Below are positions 26,219-34,329 of a stretch of DNA of 64,000 bases, in pieces (position 1 is the first letter of the stretch; each line of letters begins with the position of its first letter). Source of the DNA: Actinoplanes solisilvae (GTDB lineage Bacteria; Actinomycetota; Actinomycetes; Mycobacteriales; Micromonosporaceae); assembly GCF_003999975.1 (NCBI RefSeq), contig NZ_RJAC01000020.1:62001-126000 (forward strand), written 5' to 3'. The notes beneath the pieces were generated by a model that did not search any database, was not told the origin of the DNA, and saw only the letters and a list, made by a program, of their open reading frames with translations. A program made the translations under genes and the position numbers.

Positions 26219-27541
26219 ATGGACGGCCTGTTCCTGACCGCGGTGCTCCCGTTGGCGGCGTTCGCGCTGCTCACGGCCGGCAACGCGTTTTTTGTGGCCG
26301 CCGAGTTCGGCCTGGTGACCGTCGACCGGGCCGAGGTCGCGTCCCGGGCCCGTGCGGGCGATCGCCGGGCGCGCACGGTCGAGCACGCTCTGCACGAGCT
26401 GTCCTTCCAGCTCTCCGGCACCCAGCTGGGCATCACGATCACCGCGCTGCTCACCGGCTACCTCGCCGAGCCCGCGCTCTCCCGCATCTTCTCGCCGGTC
26501 GTCGAGCCGATCGCGGGCGACGCCACCGAGGGCGTCACGCACGGCGTCGCGCTGGTCGTCGCCACCCTGATCTCGATGCTGTTCGGCGAACTCGTGCCCA
26601 AGAACGCGGCGCTGGCCCGGCCGATGCGCGCCGCGCTGTCGACCGCGGCCCCGCTGCGTACGTTCTCCAGGCTCCTCAAGTGGGTGATCGCCGGCCTCAA
26701 CGGCTCGGCCAACTGGCTGGTCCGCCGGCTGGGCATCGAACCTCAGGAAGAGCTGGCCAGTGCGCGCTCGCCCGAGGAACTGGGCCTGCTGGCCGCGATC
26801 AGCGCGCGGGCCGGTGCTTTGCCAGCCGAGACGGCCACGCTGCTGCGCCGCACGATCCGCTTCGGCGAGAAGCGGGCGGCCGAGGCGATGACCCCCCGCG
26901 TCGACGTGGTCGGGCTCAAGACCACGGCGAGTGTGGCCGAGCTGATCTCGGTCGCGCGCGAGACCGGGCACACCCGGTTCCCCGTCTACGAGAACACGAT
27001 CGACCTGGTCATCGGCGTCGCCGGGGTGCCCGACGCGCTCGGTGTCCCGCCGGAGCGCCGCGCCGCGACCCAGGTCTCGACCATCGCCCGCGAGCCGGTC
27101 TACGTTCCCGAGAGCCTCGGCCTCGACAAAGTGCTCGCCGCGCTGCGCGAGGCCCACGCCGACCTGGCGATCGTGGTCGACGAGTACGGCGGCACCGACG
27201 GCGTCGTCACGGCCGAAGACCTGATCGAGGAACTGGTCGGGGAGATCGCCGACGAGTACGACGCTGAGCCGATCGAGACCTCCTCGCAGGAACTCCTGGC
27301 ACCGGACGGGGTCGTCGACGGCCTGCTCCGCGAGGACGAATTGATGGAGCAGACCGGATTCGCCCTGCCCGAGGGGCCGTACGAGACGCTTGCCGGTTTT
27401 CTGCTCTCCCGGCTCGGCCACATCCCGGTGGTCGGCGAGACCTATGAGAGCGACGGATGGGTGTTCACCGTGATGGCCGTCGACCGGCACCGCATCGAAC
27501 AGGTGCGCGTGTCCGCGCCGCCGGAGCCCGACGATGACTGA
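26219..27541 (+). CDS. CNNM/CorC (HlyC-type) transporter, full-length
   Basis: A 440-residue protein. The DUF21/CNNM membrane domain (1-200) has NAFFVAAEFGLV, SFQLSGTQLGITITALLTGYLAEPA and MLFGELVPKNAAL. A CBS pair follows (MTPRVDVVGL; AIVVDEYGGTDGVVTAEDLIEELVG), then a C-terminal CorC_HlyC domain (DGLLREDELMEQTGFALPEGPYETLAGFLL). Bacterial members include Mg2+ exporters such as MpfA and CorC. ATG 26219 follows CGAGGTGA. It overlaps the next CNNM gene by eight bases. Confidence 0.93.
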   Translation: MDGLFLTAVLPLAAFALLTAGNAFFVAAEFGLVTVDRAEVASRARAGDRRARTVEHALHELSFQLSGTQLGITITALLTGYLAEPALSRIFSPVVEPIAGDATEGVTHGVALVVATLISMLFGELVPKNAALARPMRAALSTAAPLRTFSRLLKWVIAGLNGSANWLVRRLGIEPQEELASARSPEELGLLAAISARAGALPAETATLLRRTIRFGEKRAAEAMTPRVDVVGLKTTASVAELISVARETGHTRFPVYENTIDLVIGVAGVPDALGVPPERRAATQVSTIAREPVYVPESLGLDKVLAALREAHADLAIVVDEYGGTDGVVTAEDLIEELVGEIADEYDAEPIETSSQELLAPDGVVDGLLREDELMEQTGFALPEGPYETLAGFLLSRLGHIPVVGETYESDGWVFTVMAVDRHRIEQVRVSAPPEPDDD

Positions 27542-28589
27542 GCTGCTGGTCACCTTCGGACTGCTGATCGGAAACGGCCTCTTCGTGGGCGGCGAGTTCG
27601 CCCTGATCGCGTCCCGGCGTACGGCCCTGGAACCGCTCGCCGCGACCAGCAAGCGCGCCCGCTGGGCCCTCTCGGCGATGAGCCAGATCCCGCTGATGAT
27701 CGCCGGCGCTCAGCTCGGCATCACGATCTGCTCGCTCGGACTCGGTGCGCTCGCCGAACCCGCGCTGGCCCACTTCCTCGAAGGCCCGTTCCACGACATC
27801 GGCCTGCCCGAGAACGCGGTGCACCCGGTGGCGTTCGTGCTGGCCCTGAGCATCGTCGTGTTCCTGCACACGGTCATCGGCGAGATGGTCCCCAAGAACA
27901 TCACGCTGGCCGGGCCCGAGAAGGCGGCGCTCATTCTCGGCCCGTTCATGCTGGCCTTCTGCACGGCCACGAAACCGCTGCTCAACGCGATGCGCTGGGC
28001 CGCCCGGGTGGTGTTGAAGATCTGGTCGATCGAGGCGACCGACTCGGTCAAGACCGTGTTCACGGCCGAGGAGCTCGCCGGCATGGTCACGCAGGCCCGC
28101 GCCGAGGGGCTGCTCGGCACCGAACAGTTCGCGCGCATCCACGCCGCGCTCGAGCTGCACGGGCGTACGGCGGCCGACACACTGCGGCCCTGGTCGAGCG
28201 TCACGACGATCGCCGACGACATCACGCCCGCGACGCTCGAGATGGTGGCGACGCGCACCGGCCGGTCCCGCTTCCCGGTCGTGCAGCGCGAGACACGGCG
28301 GGTGCTGGGCTTCGTGCACGTCAAAGACATTCTCGGGTACGCCACCGAGCGCCGGACGCGTCCGATCCCGCCTGAGATCATCCGGCCGTTGGCGGTGGTC
28401 TCGCCCGAGCGTTCGCTCGCCGACCTGCTGCTCATGATGCGCCGCGACCGGCTGCACATCGTGCTGGTCAGCGATGGCCGGCGGCCGCTCGGAGTGATCA
28501 CTTTGGACGACGTGGTGCACGCGGTGGTGGGCGAGCCGGGCCATCCGGTTCTGCCCACTCCGGTGGCCCAGCCTCGGACGGTCGGCTGA
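27534..28589 (+). CDS. CNNM family transporter lacking CorC_HlyC domain
   Basis: A 351-residue paralogue of the preceding gene: DUF21/CNNM domain with NGLFVGGEFALIASRR, AGAQLGITICSLGLGALAEPA and VIGEMVPKNITLAG, then a CBS pair (FPVVQRETRRVLGFVHVKDIL; LHIVLVSDGRRPLGVITLDDVVHAVVG). It ends soon after the CBS pair, so the C-terminal CorC_HlyC domain present in its partner is missing. The eight-base overlap means coupled translation. The two may form an asymmetric heterodimer, a pairing seen in several actinobacteria; this is inference. Confidence 0.92.
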   Translation: MTELLVTFGLLIGNGLFVGGEFALIASRRTALEPLAATSKRARWALSAMSQIPLMIAGAQLGITICSLGLGALAEPALAHFLEGPFHDIGLPENAVHPVAFVLALSIVVFLHTVIGEMVPKNITLAGPEKAALILGPFMLAFCTATKPLLNAMRWAARVVLKIWSIEATDSVKTVFTAEELAGMVTQARAEGLLGTEQFARIHAALELHGRTAADTLRPWSSVTTIADDITPATLEMVATRTGRSRFPVVQRETRRVLGFVHVKDILGYATERRTRPIPPEIIRPLAVVSPERSLADLLLMMRRDRLHIVLVSDGRRPLGVITLDDVVHAVVGEPGHPVLPTPVAQPRTVG

Positions 28590-28662
28590 CCGCCTACGGG
28601 TTGTTCCCGTTCTGGTCTGCTCTTGCCGCCGGGTCGCGTTCGATCGTCGGCCGACCATTTCG

Positions 28663-28674
28663 GACAATAGACCT
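28663..28674 (+). promoter_or_regulatory. Candidate leaderless -10 box
   Basis: GACAAT lies six bases before the ATG at 28675, the spacing expected if transcription starts at the start codon. The sequence AATAGACCTATGG resembles AATAGACATATGG at the secreted protein gene near 35.09 kb. Confidence 0.4.
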
Positions 28675-29562
28675 ATGGTTCGCAAACGGTGGTGGATTGC
28701 GCTGGCGGGGACGCTGGTCGTTCTTGTCGGCACTCTCACTTACTCGCACCGGATGTCGTCGTTGCCGGCCTTCGCCGTGGGATTACGACCCACGCCCACG
28801 GCGGACGCGCCCGCGGCAGTCTCAGGCGCCCGTTCCGTCGCACTCGGCGGTCTGCTGCCGATCGAGGAGCCGGTCCCGTCGGCCAAGTCGGCGCCGCCGG
28901 GCCGCATCCGGGTCGCCGCCGGCTCAGTGGAGGTGCGATACACCTTCGACGGGGGTGTCGGCCGGCCCATCACCGATCACCTCGGACGCCACCAACTGCG
29001 GCCGCTCGGACAGAACGGTGGTGCGCTTCGACTCGTACGCCAAGGGTCTGGCCTGGCCCTTTCCTATCCTGACCGGTGCCGGCTGGCCCGCGAGAAGGAC
29101 TGCCCGCGGGCGATTCTCGAGGGTGAACGCGACGACAGCCTCAACCCCGGCACAAGGCGTTTGCGGTACGGGGCCTCGGTGCGGATGACGCACGCCGACC
29201 TCGCCGATGGGGCGAATGTGGTGCAGAAGGGCTATTCCGTCGGGCGCGTCAGCCAGTACAAACTGCAGGTCGACCATCGGCTCGGGCATCCGAGCTGCGT
29301 GCTGGCCGGCAAGGGCGCCATCTATCGCGCCGAACCGATCATCGACGTGGCCGACGGGCGCTGGCACGACCTGGCCTGCACCCGCACCCGCGACGAGCTG
29401 ACCATGCTGGTGGACGGCGTTCCCGCAGCCTCGGTCGCCGTTCCGGCAGCGCTGTCGATCGCGAACGCCGAACCCCTGCGCGTCGGCGGCAAGGGCACCA
29501 GCAAGTCGAACGACCAGTTCGCGGGCGAGATCGACAACGTCTTCGTCGCGATCGGTTCCTAG
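28675..29562 (+). CDS. Exported LamG-like (concanavalin-fold) protein
   Basis: A 295-residue protein with an N-terminal membrane anchor or uncleaved signal (KRWWIALAGTLVVLVGTLTYS), a Pro/Ala linker, and a C-terminal laminin-G-like jelly roll from about residue 85 (VEVRYTFDGGVG, VQKGYSVGRVSQYKLQVDH, WHDLACTRTRDELTMLVDGVPA, LRVGGKG, FAGEIDNVFV). Such domains bind carbohydrate or serve as adhesion modules. No Shine-Dalgarno is seen. Its TAG stop overlaps the TAG stop of the convergent XRE gene. Confidence 0.88.
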   Translation: MVRKRWWIALAGTLVVLVGTLTYSHRMSSLPAFAVGLRPTPTADAPAAVSGARSVALGGLLPIEEPVPSAKSAPPGRIRVAAGSVEVRYTFDGGVGRPITDHLGRHQLRPLGQNGGALRLVRQGSGLALSYPDRCRLAREKDCPRAILEGERDDSLNPGTRRLRYGASVRMTHADLADGANVVQKGYSVGRVSQYKLQVDHRLGHPSCVLAGKGAIYRAEPIIDVADGRWHDLACTRTRDELTMLVDGVPAASVAVPAALSIANAEPLRVGGKGTSKSNDQFAGEIDNVFVAIGS

Positions 29563-30764
29563 CGGCTCTGCAGGCGTTCGCACAGAGCCCGCAGCTCGGT
29601 GCCGCCGGCCTGACGACGGGAACGGTTGAGCAGCGTGCGGACGGTTTCGGCGAGCTCGGCCGAGGTGCGTACGTGCTGGGGCGCGATGCGTTCCGCGATG
29701 AGCAGGAAACGGATCGCCCCACGATCATGCCCGCCGAGACGCGTGAGGGCGCGGGCCGTGTCGGCGTAGTAGAAGACCTGGCGGATGCCGGCCGGGATCG
29801 CCGCCGGATCGGTGCGGTGGGCGATCTCCACCACCCGCGCCGGGTCGCCGTCGTCGACCTCGATGCTCATACGCCAGATGTCGACATTCGTGGGGCCGAA
29901 GAACATGCCCATCGCGTTGGTCTCACCGGTGCGGTGGGCCAGTTCGGCGGCCTCGTCGAGCCAGTCGCGGCTGTCCTCGAGCCGCTGGCGGCACCGGCTG
30001 GCCAGGGCAGCGACGAGATGCAGTGAGCCGAGCACCTCGGCCGCTCCGGGGCGACTCAGGTGGTGGCCGAGGTCGTCGACGGCCCGCTCGGCCAGCGTCT
30101 GTCCGCGCTGGTACGAACCGCAGGCGGTCGCGGACCGGGCCAGCGCGAAGGCGGCCTGACCCCGCAGCACCGGGTCGCCGACGGCGTCGGCCGCGTCGCG
30201 GCACCGTTCGGCGCCCAGCCAGGCGTCGGCAGGATGACCGAGGCAGCGCAAAACCGACGAGGCGACCGACGTGGCGTCGCAGAGCAGCCGCAACGCTTCG
30301 AGATGATCGGGACCGGCCGTCTCGGTGTGCAGGTCGCGCAACAGATCGGGCAGCAGCCGCGCGGCCCCGGCGTAGTCACACGCCTCGAACAGGGCATTGA
30401 CCAGGACGACGCCGCGGCTCAGCTCGGCGACGGGCGGCGCGGCTCCGGACGGCGGCTCGCTCAGATCGATGTCGATCAGCGCCCGGCGCAATCCGACCAC
30501 GCCGGCCAGGGCCGCGGCGGTCGCCCGATCGGGGGCCGGAACGCCGGTGCCGGCCAGGTCGGCGGGCGCACACTCCAGCGCGCCGGCGATGTCGGCCAGC
30601 GTGAACCGGTTGTCGGCCGCCTGCAGGCCCCGCTCGATCCGGCTCCAGGTGGCATGCGAGACACCGGCGCGGCTAGCCGCGAAGCGCACACTCCAGCCGC
30701 GCAGCAGCCGGCGGGCCCGAATCCGCTCACCCACCGCCGGGTCAGCCCTCACTCGTGGCGTCAT
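29559..30764 (-). CDS. XRE family regulator with helical repeat C-terminus
   Basis: A 401-residue regulator. Residues 10-70 are the helix-turn-helix (IRARRLLRGWSVRFAASRAGVSHATWSRIERG). The rest is alpha-helical, with TPR-like pairs (CDYAGAARLLPDLLRDL, SYQRGQTLAERAVDDL, RQRLEDSRDWLDEAAELAHRTGETNA, AIRFLLIAERIAPQHVRTS). This matches actinobacterial XRE-TPR regulators whose repeats bind signals or partners. ATG 30764 is nine bases inside the other strand's open frame, so the promoter is compact or shared with the divergent gene. Confidence 0.88.
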   Translation of the reverse strand: MTPRVRADPAVGERIRARRLLRGWSVRFAASRAGVSHATWSRIERGLQAADNRFTLADIAGALECAPADLAGTGVPAPDRATAAALAGVVGLRRALIDIDLSEPPSGAAPPVAELSRGVVLVNALFEACDYAGAARLLPDLLRDLHTETAGPDHLEALRLLCDATSVASSVLRCLGHPADAWLGAERCRDAADAVGDPVLRGQAAFALARSATACGSYQRGQTLAERAVDDLGHHLSRPGAAEVLGSLHLVAALASRCRQRLEDSRDWLDEAAELAHRTGETNAMGMFFGPTNVDIWRMSIEVDDGDPARVVEIAHRTDPAAIPAGIRQVFYYADTARALTRLGGHDRGAIRFLLIAERIAPQHVRTSAELAETVRTLLNRSRRQAGGTELRALCERLQSR

Positions 30765-30820
30765 ACGCCGACCGTAGCCGCGCCGCTCCGTGGGGTGGTG
30801 CATGCCTGTACCGCCTCGCG

Positions 30821-31357
30821 GTGACTTTGCGGTGGTCGGTCGTGCCGTTGGAGAGTGTCGGCCCTTTGCGGTTCGGCATGACGATGGCCGAAGTTGTTGC
30901 GGCGGTGCCTTCCGCGGTCGAGCTCCGCCGGTTCGTGGCTGATCCCTTTGCCGACGTCGTGGGCATCCAATTCGGATTCCCGGCGCTCTACGCATACTTC
31001 GACAGGTCCGGGCAACTGTTCTGCGTCGCGGCCGACGCGGTGAGTGGCCCCCAGCTAGTCCTCGACGGCATGGCGCTGACCGGTGGCAACCCTTCCGAGC
31101 TGGAGCAATGGCTCTTCGACCGCGGCGGCCTTCGCTACGGCCCACGCGCCAACCCCGGGATCGACTCGCTGGGCTTGGTGATGCGAGTGCAGCTGACCGC
31201 CGGAGGTCTCCAGACGCGCCCCGTACTGGTAGGTCGCAACTGGGCCGACCGCTGCACGGACGATTGGGAGGGCGCGATCCCCGAATGCGAGTGGGTGGGG
31301 CACCTCTGGCCCGACCTGCGTTATCCCGAGCGCGCGAAGACGTGGCCGCCGACGTAG
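30821..31357 (+). CDS. Hypothetical protein with VGPLRFGMT motif
   Basis: A 178-residue soluble protein beginning VTLRWSVVPLESVGPLRFGMTMAEV if the GTG at 30821 is used. The xVGPxRFGMTxxEV start is seen in small actinobacterial proteins of unknown role, some near secreted toxin loci. The C-terminus is Trp-rich (WADRCTDDWEGAIPECEW). No ribosome site is clear, and GTG 30755 or 30842 are alternatives. Divergent from the XRE-TPR gene. Confidence 0.6.
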   Translation: MTLRWSVVPLESVGPLRFGMTMAEVVAAVPSAVELRRFVADPFADVVGIQFGFPALYAYFDRSGQLFCVAADAVSGPQLVLDGMALTGGNPSELEQWLFDRGGLRYGPRANPGIDSLGLVMRVQLTAGGLQTRPVLVGRNWADRCTDDWEGAIPECEWVGHLWPDLRYPERAKTWPPT

Positions 31358-31364
31358 GCCTGTT

Positions 31365-31943
31365 CTACTTCAGGGGATTGTCGACGTGCGCCTGGTACCG
31401 CTCGATGAACGCCTCGATGGCCGCCGAATCGGACGTGGTCAGCGTCCGGCGGTGAAGGATGATCCCCGCGGGCTCTCTCGACCCGAAGAAGTAGGCGTCG
31501 GGCGTGGTGATCACCTGCGTCATGCCCTCCCAGCGAACCAGACGCTGGTAGAACGCGGTCTCGATCTCGACCCCCTGCTCGGAGATCCGAAAGGTGACCG
31601 GATCGTCGACCCAGCCGGGTTGGCCCCAGATGACGAGCCAGACGTACCACCACTGGAAGGTCAAGGCGATCACGCCAACCAGCAGGCAGACCGCCGAAAC
31701 GATCAGTTGCTCGGCGCAGAGGGCGACACCGCCGACCGCGATGGCGGTCAGCCCGCCCAGACCCACGCGACGGGTCAGCTGCGCATAGGCAGTGCGCGCC
31801 GTCCGGCGCAGATCTCGCCGGCTCCTGACAATCCTTACCTCGACACCACTGTGGATCGGCGGCTGCACCGCGGCAGCATCCCCTGCCCCCAGCCACCCGT
31901 CAAGATCGAGCCGGACGGGCCACAGCCGCGATGTGTTCCCCAA
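31365..31943 (-). CDS. YcxB-like membrane protein
   Basis: A 192-residue protein with two membrane helices (LGGLTAIAVGGVALCAEQLIVSAVCLLVGVIAL region) and a C-terminal YcxB-type domain (VTFRISEQGVEIET, QRLVRWEGMTQVITTPDAYFFG, IILHRRTL, EAFIERYQ). The frame opens with TTG 31943; no GTG or ATG lies near the start of the hydrophobic region, so the true start is uncertain and the N-terminal 35 residues may be spurious or the gene partly damaged. It converges with the 30821 gene. Confidence 0.7.
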   Translation of the reverse strand: MGNTSRLWPVRLDLDGWLGAGDAAAVQPPIHSGVEVRIVRSRRDLRRTARTAYAQLTRRVGLGGLTAIAVGGVALCAEQLIVSAVCLLVGVIALTFQWWYVWLVIWGQPGWVDDPVTFRISEQGVEIETAFYQRLVRWEGMTQVITTPDAYFFGSREPAGIILHRRTLTTSDSAAIEAFIERYQAHVDNPLK

Positions 31944-32007
31944 CAGCCTGAACCGTTGTGATTGCTGCGTTCGTTGCGACTAATTCGCTTACGGTTCGGA
32001 CGCGGAG

Positions 32008-32412
32008 ATGTCGGTGAAGCACTAGGCCGAGACGATCGCGGTCGTGGCGGAGGCGTTGCCCCGAGTTCAGAACTACCTGCGTACGCACCCACAAGGGCCT
32101 GCGATCGCAAGGTTCGTCGATGAGCGCGATGAGTTCGTCCTCCACGTGGGGCTGTTGAGCCTCTGCCCCGCATCCTCGCGCACATGACAAACGGCCATAG
32201 CGTCTCGATTGTCTTGGAGCATGCGGAACGACCACCAGCAGGCAGCTGACCTACTGAACGTGTCGAGGCCCACCTGATCAGGTCAGGCGAGATCGAGTTC
32301 CGCAGAGTGCGCACGCACCGCCGTGTGCTGGCCAGCTCGCTGCGGAGTAAAGCATCAGAACGACCCAAGGCGTCACAAAGCAACTGACGAGCCAGCGCAG
32401 CCGGAGCAAACA
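32008..32412 (+). pseudogene. Decayed excisionase-type HTH / antitoxin-like gene
   Basis: Reading across frames gives pieces of one familiar protein: MSVKH-stop-AETIAVVAEALPRVQ, LRTHPQGPAIARFVDERDEFV, then after a shift VEPLPRILAHMTNGHSVSIV, then QQAADLLNVSRP, then after another shift HLIRSGEIEFRRVRTHRRVLASSLR, and QNDPRRHKATDE. The QQAADLLNVSRP to GEIEFRRVxTHRR part is the winged HTH of MerR/excisionase-type DNA-binding proteins that act as antitoxins of PIN toxins. One in-frame TAG and at least three frameshifts make it a pseudogene. No toxin remnant was seen. Confidence 0.75.
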
Positions 32413-32480
32413 AAGATCCGACCTGACGGCCGACCCTCCGTCGTCACCGTGCCTGAGCGCAGCACACTACGCGCGTGTCC

Positions 32481-32640
32481 GAGCCCCGAGCAGCGGGCCT
32501 GGTCGAGCCCCGAGCAGCGGGCCTGGTCGAGCCCCGAGCAGCGGGCCTGGTCGAGCCCCGAGCAGCGGGCCTGGTCGAGCCCCGAGCAGCGGGCCTGGTC
32601 GAGCCCCGAGCAGCGAGCCGGGTCGAGCTCCGAGCAGTGC
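32481..32640. repeat. 24-bp minisatellite
   Basis: Five identical copies of a 24-base unit (GAGCCCCGAGCAGCG then GGCCTGGTC) run from 32481 to 32600, followed by one degenerate copy and a partial one. Because 24 is a multiple of three, it is open in several frames, giving EPRAAGLV on plus and ARCSGLDQ on minus, but no convincing gene contains it. Confidence 0.92.
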
Positions 32641-32700
32641 TCTCCCAGGCCGGGGCCCCGGGCAGCTCTCCGGGCCGAGCCCCGGTGACCGTGACCATCA

Positions 32701-32784
32701 GACACCGTGGGGGTCTGGGGGGTCGCCCCCCAGGTGAATATGCGAGGAGCCCCGGTCCGCGCAGTATGCGGACAGGGGCTCCTC
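32701..32784 (-). terminator. Double-hairpin element behind tRNA-Gly
   Basis: On the minus strand the tRNA is followed by a long hairpin (32744-32784; GAGGAGCCCC plus GTCCGC arms with a one-base mismatch), the link CATATTC, an 8-bp hairpin (32715-32733; CTGGGGGG with CCCCCCAG around a 3-base loop) and the tail CCCCCACGGTGTC. The architecture, link and tail match the element behind tRNA-Leu. Confidence 0.75.
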
Positions 32785-32791
32785 AGCGACG

Positions 32792-32862
32792 AGCGGGTGA
32801 CGGGAATCGAACCCGCACTGTCAGCTTGGGAAGCTGATGTTCTGCCATTGAACTACACCCGC
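32792..32862 (-). tRNA. tRNA-Gly (anticodon CCC)
   Basis: The minus strand gives a 71-base class I tRNA: acceptor GCGGGTG/CACCCGC, D arm GTTC-AATGGCA-GAAC, anticodon stem TCAGC/GCTGA around TTCCCAA with anticodon CCC, and T arm GCGGG-TTCGATT-CCCGT. CCA is not encoded; the discriminator reads T. Confidence 0.97.
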
Positions 32863-33096
32863 GGCGGCACCACTGTACCTGATCTGGGCGGCTGGCGGCG
32901 CTACCGGGCCGGGGCTGAACTGGCGCCTGTCGGAAGGGCTGGGTTGGCCGACAGTGGCTGCGGTAGGCGGCTGGTGGCGGCTAGGGCAGGTCACCGATCC
33001 GAACGACGGCGGGCAGTGACGTGGGCGATGGCGGGCGGCGATGGCGGTGTCGACCTCGGCGTCGGGCGGGGTGCGATTGCGGAGGCTCGGCGAGGG

Positions 33097-33597
33097 CTAG
33101 CTGACTGCGGCCAGGGGGCGGGGTAACTCTGCCCGCCACGTGCGGGTCAAGGGGGTCACGGTGGGGCGGGCGGCCAGGGGTAGGGCGCCGGCGGGGCCGT
33201 GGGTGCGGAGTGTGGCGGTGTCGATGGAGAGCTCGAAGACATGCCAGTCGACGTCGGGGGAGGCGTGGAGGGTCAGGGCCAGGCGGGTGATGACTCGGGG
33301 GGCGAGGACGCGGGTGGCTCGGCCGGACAGGAAGGCCTCGTCGTCGTTCTCTTCCGGGGGAAATGAGTGCAGCGCGTAACGGCCGTCGCGTTCGAGGTCG
33401 CGGCGTTTGGGGGACGGGATCAGGAAGCAGAAGAGGGCCTCGTCGGTGAACACGGGGGACACCGGATGGACCCGGGGGCCGCCGTCGGGGCGGACGGTGG
33501 CCAGGTAGGCCAGGCCGGGACCGTATTGCTGCAGGAGCGCGCGGATGCAGGCCGCGAGGGTGGGTTCTGCGGCGGCGAAATCGGACCAGGAAGCCAT
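33097..33597 (-). CDS. Pyridoxamine 5'-phosphate oxidase-fold protein
   Basis: A 166-residue split-barrel flavin- or F420-binding protein: YLATVRPDGGPRVHPVSPVFTDEALFCFLIPSPKRRDLERDGRYALHSF is the characteristic core (quoted here by its key ends YLATVRPDGGPRVHPV and LERDGRYALHSF). These proteins include F420-dependent reductases and heme- or flavin-binding enzymes; the substrate cannot be told from sequence. ATG 33597 is used. It diverges from dcd. Confidence 0.9.
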   Translation of the reverse strand: MASWSDFAAAEPTLAACIRALLQQYGPGLAYLATVRPDGGPRVHPVSPVFTDEALFCFLIPSPKRRDLERDGRYALHSFPPEENDDEAFLSGRATRVLAPRVITRLALTLHASPDVDWHVFELSIDTATLRTHGPAGALPLAARPTVTPLTRTWRAELPRPLAAVS

Positions 33598-33672
33598 GAG
33601 GGGATTCTATCGAACAAGTGTTCGACGCGCCCACCAAAACACGCCGAAAGGGCAGGTGGGTATGGTGTTGCG

Positions 33673-34251
33673 ATGCTGCTCTCCGACCGCGACCTGGTCT
33701 CCGAGATCAAGTCGGGCGATCTGGCCCTGGCGCCCTTCGAGCCGGCGTTGCTGCAACCGTCCAGCATCGACGTGCGGCTGGACAGGTTCTTCCGGGTGTT
33801 CAACAACCACCTGTATACGCACATCGATCCGGCCGAGCAACAGGACGATCTCACCGCCCTCGTCGAGGTGAGCGACGGGGAGCCGTTCGTTCTGCATCCG
33901 GGTGAGTTCGTGCTGGCCTCGACCCTCGAAGTGATCACGCTGGGCGACCAGCTCGCGGGCCGGCTCGAGGGCAAGAGCAGCCTCGGGCGCCTGGGCCTGC
34001 TGACCCACTCGACGGCGGGCTTCATCGACCCGGGCTTCTCGGGGCACGTGACGCTGGAGCTGTCCAACGTGGCCAATCTGCCGATCAAGCTCTGGCCGGG
34101 CATGAAGATCGGGCAACTCTGCATCTTCCGGCTGTCGAGCCCGGCCGAGCACCCATACGGTTCGGCCGTCTACGGCTCGCGCTACCAGGGACAACGCGGC
34201 CCCACCCCGAGTCGTTCGTCCCACAACTTCCGGCTCTGGCCGACAAGCTGA
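33673..34251 (+). CDS. dcd: dCTP deaminase (probably bifunctional dCTP deaminase/dUTPase)
   Basis: A 192-residue trimeric nucleotide enzyme: MLLSDRDL, QPSSIDVRLD, the phosphate-binding GKSSLGRLGL, and TAGFIDPGFSGHVTLELSN carrying the catalytic Glu. It turns dCTP to dUTP, and in actinobacteria such as M. tuberculosis to dUMP, feeding dTMP synthesis. ATG 33673 is the family start, eight residues before the first conserved block; the frame is open 100 codons upstream without support. Confidence 0.95.
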   Translation: MLLSDRDLVSEIKSGDLALAPFEPALLQPSSIDVRLDRFFRVFNNHLYTHIDPAEQQDDLTALVEVSDGEPFVLHPGEFVLASTLEVITLGDQLAGRLEGKSSLGRLGLLTHSTAGFIDPGFSGHVTLELSNVANLPIKLWPGMKIGQLCIFRLSSPAEHPYGSAVYGSRYQGQRGPTPSRSSHNFRLWPTS

Positions 34252-34261
34252 CCGGCAAGAC

Positions 34262-34303
34262 AGAAGAGCGGCCCCATCCCGTACGAGATGTGGCCGCTCT
34301 TCT
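34262..34303. terminator. Bidirectional terminator between dcd and secreted protein gene
   Basis: AGAAGAGCGGCC pairs perfectly with GGCCGCTCTTCT over 12 bases. T residues on one side and A residues on the other flank the stem, which sits between convergent genes and can stop both. Confidence 0.85.
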
Positions 34304-34329
34304 CAGTTGGAAAGCTTGGAAAAGTCAGG

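Larger units (their letters stand above)
31944..32791. other. Non-coding stretch: gene remnant, minisatellite, tRNA terminator
   Basis: There is no intact gene. In order it holds a decayed HTH/antitoxin-like gene (32008-32412), a 24-bp tandem array (32481-32640), and the double-hairpin element behind tRNA-Gly. Composition is lower in GC near 31950-32450 than in neighbours, consistent with old acquired DNA near a tRNA. Confidence 0.7.

Noticed and set aside
32481..32640. CRISPR array
   Set aside because: Units are directly adjacent with no unique spacers and no cas genes are present.
32373..32705. Possible repeat protein (ARCSGLDQ repeats) on the minus strand
   Set aside because: The frame exists only because the minisatellite unit is 24 bases; there is no start signal, no domain, and flanks are non-coding.
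33605..34224. Minus-strand frame over dcd
   Set aside because: dcd on the plus strand has all family motifs; the minus frame is its shadow.
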